Shown here piece by piece: positions 44,012 to 48,934 of a DNA stretch of 48,934 nucleotides (the first letter of the stretch is position 1; each line of letters begins with the position of its first letter). This stretch comes from Archaeoglobales archaeon. Lineage in GTDB: Archaea > Halobacteriota > Archaeoglobi > Archaeoglobales > Archaeoglobaceae. The stretch is taken from positions 1-48,934 of the forward strand of contig QMZC01000005.1 of NCBI GenBank assembly GCA_003662995.1, read 5' to 3'. The position numbers and the translations under genes were made by a program. Below the pieces are notes generated by a model. That model saw only the letters and a program-made list of their open reading frames with translations. It was not told the DNA's origin and did no database searches.

Positions 44012-44287
44012 TTAGGAAACATACTTTTCATCATCAGAGTGATTGAACGTTATATCCTGAAGCATTTTACTTGCCAATCCTAATAAAAGCTTATCTTCAC
44101 CAACAATCTCCTTTATGAGCATTAAAGATGCCGATTCTCGCAATTCATGACTCTTTATATCTTCAAGTAACCTAATTAACCTGTTAGCCAATCTGAAGAT
44201 TTCAGCGAGTTTAACGTCATCTTCACCCTCAATTTCCTCCTCTTCTTCATCTATCAAGTCTATTAAGATTTCTTCAAATTCGTCCAT
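44012..44287 (-). CDS. Small acidic helical protein of unknown function
   Basis: A 91-residue protein, very acidic at the start (MDEFEEILIDLIDEEEEE) and helical after that (KLAEIFRLANRLIRLLEDIK). I do not recognise it. A TATA-like GATTTAAATC (forward 44308-44317) is centred about 26 nt before the ATG, supporting a leaderless gene. Its opening residues resemble those of the 99-residue protein at 13119, but the rest does not align clearly. It is transcribed away from the glycoprotein-like gene and towards the Cys-cluster gene. Confidence 0.6.
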   Translation of the reverse strand: MDEFEEILIDLIDEEEEEIEGEDDVKLAEIFRLANRLIRLLEDIKSHELRESASLMLIKEIVGEDKLLLGLASKMLQDITFNHSDDEKYVS

Positions 44288-44388
44288 TGTAGCAGTTCTG
44301 AAGCGAGGATTTAAATCTTTTGCTCTTCACAATCCAATTACATTAGTGCAATTCCACAACTTTTATTTGTTACACGCCAACTTGGATT

Positions 44389-45288
44389 ATGGCTAAAAAA
44401 ATGGAGACCAAATCTGCAAGGATACTGGCGTTAATCTTGGCTTTAATCATGGTTGGCTCGGTTTTGGTTTACGCATTTAAAGGCTCTACAACAGTTTCTG
44501 AGAGGGAGATAAAGTTTGATATGGGCAACTTCTCCAATTGCATGAACTATCTGCCTTATGGCGCCCAATTTGTCTTGTATTTGAGTTTTAAAGGTTTGAA
44601 TGAAGAGTCTGATCTTTACACTTTGGTTCACAATGCGTTTAAGTCAAACATTGACCCTTATACCTTCAATCATATAGCCTTTCCAAACAGAGTGGGTATA
44701 GAAAGCATAATCATAGCTGAATACCCCTATCCACTTTATTTTGTTAACGTAAACAAAAGCAAGGTTTTCTTTGCATACGAGGGGCAAGAAGAATACAAGG
44801 GATATAAAATAAAGCTGAGACAAGGAGCTGCTTTGCTCGACCAAACATCTCCATTTGTTTTGGGTTATCCAACACTCGTATATGGTGTTGTGGATTTAAT
44901 TACACAAAACAACGCATCGGTTGGTGAATACACGTACAACTACACGACAAGGATATACAACTTCACAAAGGCGGATTTCAATTATGCTTTTATGCTGTAC
45001 GGTGATTTTGCAAAGGACAAAATAACGAGTAACAACACAAGCGTTGGAGATTTTTACTTCGCTGGCTTTAGAATGAATGGAAGTGTTTATGAGAAAGTTG
45101 TTGCAATTCATTTTACAAAGAACGGTTTCTTTGTTTCCACAAACGAAACTAAAAACAATACTGTATATTACTACTACCAGAATTACGAAGATGGATTAAG
45201 CATTGCGAAGATTGGAGACTACAATTTGACAAAGTTGTTTGAGACAAATCCGGAGATGAGAATTGTTGAAATAAAGATGGAGAAATAA
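44389..45288 (+). CDS. Exported, probably glycosylated protein of unknown function
   Basis: A 299-residue protein with an N-terminal membrane anchor or signal (ARILALILALIMVGSVLVYA, residues 11-30) and the remainder outside the cell. Several N-x-S/T sequons (for example NFS, NAS, NYT, NFT, NNTS, NGS and NLT) suggest N-glycosylation, which Archaeoglobales perform. It is rich in Tyr and Phe. No known domain is recognised. The RNA-kinase gene follows 16 nt later on the same strand, so co-transcription is possible although the functions look unrelated. Confidence 0.75.
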   Translation: MAKKMETKSARILALILALIMVGSVLVYAFKGSTTVSEREIKFDMGNFSNCMNYLPYGAQFVLYLSFKGLNEESDLYTLVHNAFKSNIDPYTFNHIAFPNRVGIESIIIAEYPYPLYFVNVNKSKVFFAYEGQEEYKGYKIKLRQGAALLDQTSPFVLGYPTLVYGVVDLITQNNASVGEYTYNYTTRIYNFTKADFNYAFMLYGDFAKDKITSNNTSVGDFYFAGFRMNGSVYEKVVAIHFTKNGFFVSTNETKNNTVYYYYQNYEDGLSIAKIGDYNLTKLFETNPEMRIVEIKMEK

Positions 45289-45304
45289 CTTAAATTTAGC
45301 TTGA

Positions 45305-46483
45305 ATGATGGGGGAGGAAAGGGATACAACCATAATCATTGAAAGCGGAGTTGTTGAGATAGAAGGAGAGGCTGAAGTGTTTGGCTGCCCGGTAAAAAAA
45401 GTTGTTACTAACAAACCCATTCCTGTCTATGTAAAAAAGGGAGAAGTCAGAGCAGAAGGGAAATACATAGCCTTAAAAGGTAACACAATTCCTAAAAGCT
45501 GGAAAAAGCTTGCCAATAAAGATTACAATAGAATCTTTCTGTTTGGAGATGTTGATACAGGTAAGAGTGGCTTGGCAACGTATTTGGCTAACAACATGGA
45601 TGGTTTGAAGTATGTCTTGGATTTAGATATTGGACAATCAGACATAGCGCATCCGGCAGCGATGGGTTTTGGAAATGTAGATAAAAAAATTCTCTCCATT
45701 TCGCAAATAGAGATGGAAGATGGCTTCTTTATTGGCTCAACAAGTCCGATGGGGAGAGAAGTGAGATGTATAAGGGGTGTGGCAGCACTGATGCAAAAGT
45801 TGGATGGTAAACTGAGCAAATCAGAGAAGTTGATAGTTGACACAACCGGATGGGTTAAGGGTAGGAAAGCAAGGGAGTACAAGCTGGCCAAGATTAAAAT
45901 AATCAACCCGGATGTGGTAGTCTGTTTTAATGACGTGGATTATTTAGCTGATTTGAACGCCAATTTTGACGTTTTTAATGTTGAATCTTTCGTTGTCAAG
46001 AAAAAGAGTAGGGAACACAGAATATCAATAAGGAGTGAGTTGTACAAACAATGGCTTGAAAATGCTGATGAAAGAGAGTTTAAACTTAGTGAAATTAAAC
46101 TGGGTAACACAAACTTATTTAAAGGTAAGAGAATTGAGGAGGAGTTCATTCATGAAGTAATCGACTCAAAAATCGTTTTTATTGAAAAGGGATACGACTT
46201 TCTTAACGTGTGTGTTGAGGATGGGATTGAGGTGGGTTATGAAGTCATAAAGGCTTTGAAGGGTGTTTTTAGCGTTGAAGATGTGTGTATTTTCAGCTTT
46301 GATCAACTCAAAGGTTTGGTCGTTGGATTGTATGGGGATAGATATCTGGGAATGGGGATCGTGAACGAGAGTGACCAAGAGAACATCAAGATTTTAACTA
46401 ATGTGGGGTCGGAAGTAAGGCTTATAGAATTTGGAGAGTTCAAGCTTGAAAACATGAAGGAATATATAGTTAGAGTTCCATGA
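45305..46483 (+). CDS. Clp1/Grc3-type polynucleotide 5'-kinase
   Basis: A 392-residue P-loop kinase of the archaeal Clp1 family, which phosphorylates 5'-hydroxyl ends of RNA (and DNA) in vitro. The N-terminal beta-rich domain (VEIEGEAEVFGCPVKK, residues 17-32) precedes the Walker A GDVDTGKSGLATYLANN, near residue 80. Walker B-like YVLDLDIGQSDIAHPAAMG and the lid region LIVDTTGWVKGRKAREYK follow. The C-terminal third is a small extra domain. It may take part in tRNA intron or RNA-end processing. It lies directly before yjbQ and rlmE, forming an RNA-related cluster. Confidence 0.88.
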   Translation: MMGEERDTTIIIESGVVEIEGEAEVFGCPVKKVVTNKPIPVYVKKGEVRAEGKYIALKGNTIPKSWKKLANKDYNRIFLFGDVDTGKSGLATYLANNMDGLKYVLDLDIGQSDIAHPAAMGFGNVDKKILSISQIEMEDGFFIGSTSPMGREVRCIRGVAALMQKLDGKLSKSEKLIVDTTGWVKGRKAREYKLAKIKIINPDVVVCFNDVDYLADLNANFDVFNVESFVVKKKSREHRISIRSELYKQWLENADEREFKLSEIKLGNTNLFKGKRIEEEFIHEVIDSKIVFIEKGYDFLNVCVEDGIEVGYEVIKALKGVFSVEDVCIFSFDQLKGLVVGLYGDRYLGMGIVNESDQENIKILTNVGSEVRLIEFGEFKLENMKEYIVRVP

Positions 46484-46489
46484 AGTTTT

Positions 46490-46876
46490 ATGTATATCAC
46501 AATTAACACAAAAAGCAGAATTGAAATTGTGGATATAACGAATGAGGTTGAAGGAATTGTTAAAAATAGTGGAATTGAAGATGGAATAGCGTTGGTTTAT
46601 ACAAGGCACACCACAACAGCCCTGATAATAAACGAGGCTGAAAGCGGACTTTTGGATGACATACTCAACATCATTCAAAAAATCGTTCCACAAGAGTCTT
46701 ACAAGCATAACAGAATAGACAACAATGCAGACGCTCACTTAAGAGCCACCTTACTGGGAAATTCAGTTGTGATACCAGTAGCAAATAAGAGACTTGAGCT
46801 TGGAACCTGGCAAAGGGTATTGTTTGTGGAGTTGGATGGCCCGAGAACGAGGAAAGTCTTGGTAAAGGTTGTTTAG
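46490..46876 (+). CDS. YjbQ/UPF0047 family protein
   Basis: A 128-residue protein of the widely conserved YjbQ family. TRHTTTALIINEAESGLLDD lies at about residues 36-55, and the family triad is in HLRATLLGNSVVIPVANKRL and LGTWQRVLFVELDGPR. Family members are annotated as secondary thiamine-phosphate synthase because one has weak activity; the real role is uncertain. It follows the RNA-kinase gene by 6 nt and precedes rlmE by 6 nt, so all three are co-transcribed. Confidence 0.92.
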   Translation: MYITINTKSRIEIVDITNEVEGIVKNSGIEDGIALVYTRHTTTALIINEAESGLLDDILNIIQKIVPQESYKHNRIDNNADAHLRATLLGNSVVIPVANKRLELGTWQRVLFVELDGPRTRKVLVKVV

Positions 46877-46882
46877 TTTAGG

Positions 46883-47464
46883 ATGAAGAAGCAGAAACAG
46901 GATTATTATTACTGGGAAGCGAAGAAGAAGGGGTATAGAAGTAGAGCAGCCTTTAAATTGCTTCAAATGAACAAAGAATTCAAGCTAATCAAAGAAAACA
47001 ACTGGGTTCTTGATTTAGGATCTTCCCCAGGAGGTTGGAGTCAGGTGGCTGTTGAACTTGGGGCCAAAGTTGTTGCTGTTGATTTAAATCCAATGAAGCC
47101 CATTGAAGGTGTGGAGTTTATTCGTGGAGACATAACCAAAGAAGAAACGGTGCAGAAGATTAAGGAGATTAGAGATTCTTTTGACGTTGTGATTTGCGAT
47201 GCATCCCCCAAGATAACGGGAAAGTGGACAATTGACCATCTGCTATCCATCGATTTGGCTAAAGCAGCGTTTAATATAGCAAAGTTGTTTTTGAAACGCA
47301 ACGGATGTTTTGTTGTCAAGGTTTTTCAGGGAGAAGAAATTCAAAAGCTGTTCAACGAATTTAAGCCTTATTTTAGATTTAAAAAGTTTCATTCACCAAA
47401 AGCATCAAGAAAGAGGAGTGCAGAGGTTTATTTTATCGGGAAAGGGTTCAAAAAATTGTTATGA
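46883..47464 (+). CDS. rlmE: 23S rRNA 2'-O-ribose methyltransferase, RlmE/FtsJ family
   Basis: A 193-residue methyltransferase. AdoMet site: VLDLGSSPGGWSQVAVELG (residues 42-60). The catalytic K-D-K-E tetrad is visible as RSRAAFKLLQ (Lys), VICDASPKITG (Asp), FVVKVFQGEE (Lys) and SAEVYFIGKG (Glu). Bacterial RlmE methylates U2552 of 23S rRNA. Archaea have one or more such enzymes; this one lacks the C-terminal TRAM domain of some archaeal forms. It ends the cluster with the RNA kinase and yjbQ. Confidence 0.93.
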   Translation: MKKQKQDYYYWEAKKKGYRSRAAFKLLQMNKEFKLIKENNWVLDLGSSPGGWSQVAVELGAKVVAVDLNPMKPIEGVEFIRGDITKEETVQKIKEIRDSFDVVICDASPKITGKWTIDHLLSIDLAKAAFNIAKLFLKRNGCFVVKVFQGEEIQKLFNEFKPYFRFKKFHSPKASRKRSAEVYFIGKGFKKLL

Positions 47465-47657
47465 AGTTGATTACTTTTTTATTATTTTCCAGCCGTAATA
47501 CTCCATTCCTTAGATGGTATGGAAGAAAGCTTGCCAAGTTTTTAACAGCCTTTGCTGGTTTTGATCATTAGCTATGAACCTTTCCCATCTTAAATTCTGC
47601 ATACAAATTTAAAACCACAACCCTTAAATTCATCTCCCATACTTATTTTAACATCAG

Positions 47658-47730
47658 GCCGCCGTGGCTTAGCTGGCAGAGCGGGTGACTTGTAATCACC
47701 AGGTCGCGGGTTCAAATCCCGCCGGCGGCT
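47658..47730 (+). tRNA. tRNA-Thr (anticodon UGU)
   Basis: A complete cloverleaf. Acceptor stem GCCGCCG pairs with CGGCGGC, the D arm is GGCTTAGCTGGCAGAGC, and the anticodon stem-loop is GGTGA-CTTGTAA-TCACC with anticodon TGT. The T arm is GCGGG-TTCAAAT-CCCGC. The discriminator base is T, usual for archaeal tRNA-Thr. CCA is not encoded. A TATA-like CCTTAAATT (47622-47630) is about 30 nt upstream. The 3' end is overlapped from the other strand by a small ORF, which suggests use as an integration site. Confidence 0.97.
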
Positions 47731-48076
47731 GATTTTCCTGAAGAATTAAACCCTTCTCCTCTAATCTCAAAAATTCACTAATAAACTCGATTAATTTCTC
47801 AGCAATGTCTAAATGCAAAGCTAATTCTAAAGTGTACTTATCTCCTTTAAAATTTAGTTCAAGCACAATAGAATTAGCCTCTGGTAACTCTGATTCCCTT
47901 ATTTTCATATCTACTTTACTGAACTCCTCCCAAAATCTAATACAAAAATCCTCCTGTCTATTTTCCAATACAACTTTGAGATTTGCTTGCATATACTTTG
48001 GATTTGCTCCAATCCCATCGGGGTAATACTTAGTCTTCTTCAACCTATAACTTTTCCCAAATATCCCAGACTTCAT
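47696..48076 (-). CDS. Unknown protein whose 3' end runs into tRNA-Thr
   Basis: A 126-residue protein of unknown function, with a basic start (SYRLKKTKYYPDGIGANPKY) and a helical rest (EFISEFLRLEEKGLILQ). A good ribosome-binding site (GAGGTGATAGG) precedes the ATG. Its last eleven residues (QPPAGFEPATW) are read from the complement of the tRNA 3' half, the classic signature of a frame reading through a tRNA. The natural stop may have been lost when an element integrated into the tRNA. It belongs to the very A+T-rich DNA right of the tRNA. Confidence 0.6.
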   Translation of the reverse strand: MKSGIFGKSYRLKKTKYYPDGIGANPKYMQANLKVVLENRQEDFCIRFWEEFSKVDMKIRESELPEANSIVLELNFKGDKYTLELALHLDIAEKLIEFISEFLRLEEKGLILQENQPPAGFEPATW

Positions 48077-48116
48077 CCTATCACCTCAGTTTTTAGTTCA
48101 ATTAGTTCATTTATAC

Positions 48117-48131
48117 GATAAATATATATAC
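48117..48131 (+). promoter_or_regulatory. Strong TATA box before the AbrB-like gene
   Basis: GATAAATATATATAC is centred about 27 nt before the ATG at 48152. This is one of the best TATA elements in the window and indicates a leaderless message. Confidence 0.6.
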
Positions 48132-48151
48132 TTTTCTACTCTTTTAACCAC

Positions 48152-48310
48152 ATGAAAGAACTATTGGGAACATCTAAAGTGACCAGATTCAACAAAATTA
48201 CATTAATCAAAGAAGTTGCTAAAGAGTTAAACATCAAAGAAGGTGACTTAATAGCTTTTTGGAAAGAAGGAAATAGAATTTACATAACTAAAGCTAAAAT
48301 AACTGAATAG
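48152..48310 (+). CDS. Small AbrB/SpoVT-like DNA-binding protein
   Basis: A 52-residue protein with the swapped-hairpin AbrB pattern: LLGTSKVTRFNKITLIKEVA, then KELNIKEGDLIAFWKEGNR and a final strand IYITKA. Such proteins are transition-state regulators or antitoxins and are common on archaeal plasmids and viruses. It is transcribed from a strong TATA box and is convergent with the next gene, its stop lying next to the other's. No toxin partner of PIN type is adjacent in the window. It may regulate the surrounding element. Confidence 0.75.
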   Translation: MKELLGTSKVTRFNKITLIKEVAKELNIKEGDLIAFWKEGNRIYITKAKITE

Positions 48311-48598
48311 CTATTCAACTAAAATTTGAATTCCATTCTTAACCAACAAAGCATTTTCATTTATCTCCTCATCAATGCTGAATGTTAGGCTTTTGGGCAA
48401 CTTAATGTTTAACCTATATTTTCCATTCTTCTTCTCCAAAAAGTTAAAACTGTATCCAGCATTCAAAAAACTCAAAATGTAAAATCTTGAAAATACCCTT
48501 TGCAAATCTTTAAACTCAAACTCTCCCCCTAATTTGGCAATCTCCACTATTATTGGCAAATAATCGAATAAAAAGCTTAATTCTTTCTTTCTCCACAT
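48311..48598 (-). CDS. Small protein of unknown function in the tRNA-flanking element
   Basis: A 95-residue protein, not recognised. It begins MWRKKELSFLFDYLPIIVEI and contains LGGEFEFKDLQRVFSRFYIL, which could be a winged-helix-like segment, followed by a strand-rich end (KYRLNIKLPKSL). The ATG at 48598 with GGGTGA just upstream is preferred to a GTG two codons earlier. It sits tail-to-tail, with no spacer, with the AbrB-like gene in A+T-rich DNA. Possibly a plasmid- or virus-derived transcription factor. Confidence 0.5.
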   Translation of the reverse strand: MWRKKELSFLFDYLPIIVEIAKLGGEFEFKDLQRVFSRFYILSFLNAGYSFNFLEKKNGKYRLNIKLPKSLTFSIDEEINENALLVKNGIQILVE

Positions 48599-48604
48599 TT
48601 TCAC

Positions 48605-48934
48605 CCTTCCTATTCTTTTTTTAATTTTTTATTGCTTAACTCACTTAAGTTTTTCTAAAAATTTTCCGCTGATGTTGCATTTTGGGGGGGGCGTTATTCA
48701 ACGTCAAACCCATGTCCCTCAAGGTGGTCAAGAGGGAGACTTCTTTGACTATACTTGATTTCAAGTATAGGGTAGTTGACCTATACTTGATTTCAAGAAT
48801 TTCATACTTGATTATCAACGGTAATTTTTAGAAATTATTTTTCACTAAAAATATTACAAATAGTAATATAGCTAATTAATCAGTAAATTGGAATTTTTAT
48901 TTTAATCTTTGTTAATGGTGCACTATATTTTTTC
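48605..48934. other. Gene-free right end with palindromic repeats
   Basis: No supported gene lies in these 330 nt. A run of eight G (48677-48684) is followed by short, frameless protein-like stretches on the minus strand (for example DHLEGHGFDVE ending near 48700), which may be remnants. The main structures are the palindromic repeats at 48749-48815; the rest is A+T-rich and continues beyond the window. Confidence 0.5.
48749..48815. repeat. Cluster of palindromic repeats (CTTGA-N-TCAAG)
   Basis: CTATACTTGA (49-58 of 48.7 kb) and TCAAGTATAG (61-70) form a perfect 10-bp inverted repeat around TT. TATACTTGATTTCAAG recurs exactly at 48782-48797, 32 nt after the first copy at 48750. A third weaker site, ATACTTGATTATCAA, follows at about 48804-48818. 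Direct copies of a palindrome at roughly helical spacing fit operator sites or replication iterons of the neighbouring element; function is inference. Confidence 0.6.

Noticed and set aside
33100-47580. Apparent similarity between gaps near 33.1 kb and 47.55 kb (TTAACAGC...TTTG)
   Set aside because: Shared bases are few and need gaps; a chance match in A+T-rich DNA is as likely as a repeat.
48749-48818. CRISPR-like array
   Set aside because: Repeat units are palindromes of 16-22 bp with only two or three copies and no uniform spacers, and no cas gene is present.

Overview
The window looks like a chromosomal segment from a euryarchaeon close to Archaeoglobales (Archaeoglobus/Ferroglobus/Geoglobus type). 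The evidence is the combination of the small subunit of D-family DNA polymerase, a Hef helicase-nuclease, ribosomal protein L40e, an archaeal Clp1-type RNA kinase, an archaeal tRNA-Thr, a TrmB regulator, a Ku/ATP-ligase pair, superoxide reductase with rubrerythrin, and a class II ribonucleotide reductase. The DNA is A+T-rich. Many genes have a TATA-like box centred about 24-28 nt before the start codon, which suggests largely leaderless transcription. The species cannot be fixed from the sequence alone.

Layout. 1-0.2 kb: right end of a probable IS200/IS605-type element. 0.4-7.7 kb: zinc ribbon protein, FAD-linked (D-lactate/glycolate-type) dehydrogenase, and a complete dipeptide/oligopeptide ABC transporter. 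7.8-13 kb: two-part LysO exporter, signal peptidase, DNA polymerase D small subunit and Hef. 13.1-14.4 kb: small unknown genes and a PD-(D/E)XK-like protein. 14.4-18 kb: Pit phosphate permease with its PhoU-like partner, UPF0173 hydrolase and a DUF362/ferredoxin protein. 18-24 kb: frameshifted glycosyltransferase, then a TrmB regulator divergent from an exported S-layer-like protein and an MMPL transporter. 24-27.6 kb: DsrE protein and an anti-oxidant operon (small regulator, peroxiredoxin, ferritin, superoxide reductase, rubrerythrin) with a divergent Lrp-type regulator. 27.7-30 kb: NrdJ. 30.4-33 kb: an A+T-rich methyltransferase/putative endonuclease pair that looks like a transferred restriction-modification system. 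33.2-39.9 kb: a compact trpCDEGF-X-BA operon, where X is an unknown zinc-ribbon membrane protein. 39.9-41.7 kb: ligase and Ku on the opposite strand. 41.8-47.5 kb: L40e, an exported caspase-like protein, Sir2, a Cys-cluster protein, a glycoprotein-like exported protein, Clp1-type kinase, YjbQ and RlmE/FtsJ. 47.7 kb to the end: tRNA-Thr(UGU) followed by very A+T-rich DNA with small ORFs, one running into the tRNA 3' end, as expected for an element integrated at the tRNA.

Three otherwise well-conserved genes (glycosyltransferase, MMPL transporter, ferritin) are each broken or 5'-shifted by a single-base change in a homopolymer within 8 kb. Either the assembly has homopolymer indel errors or these genes really are mutated; the reads would decide. 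No CRISPR array, rRNA or replication origin was seen.
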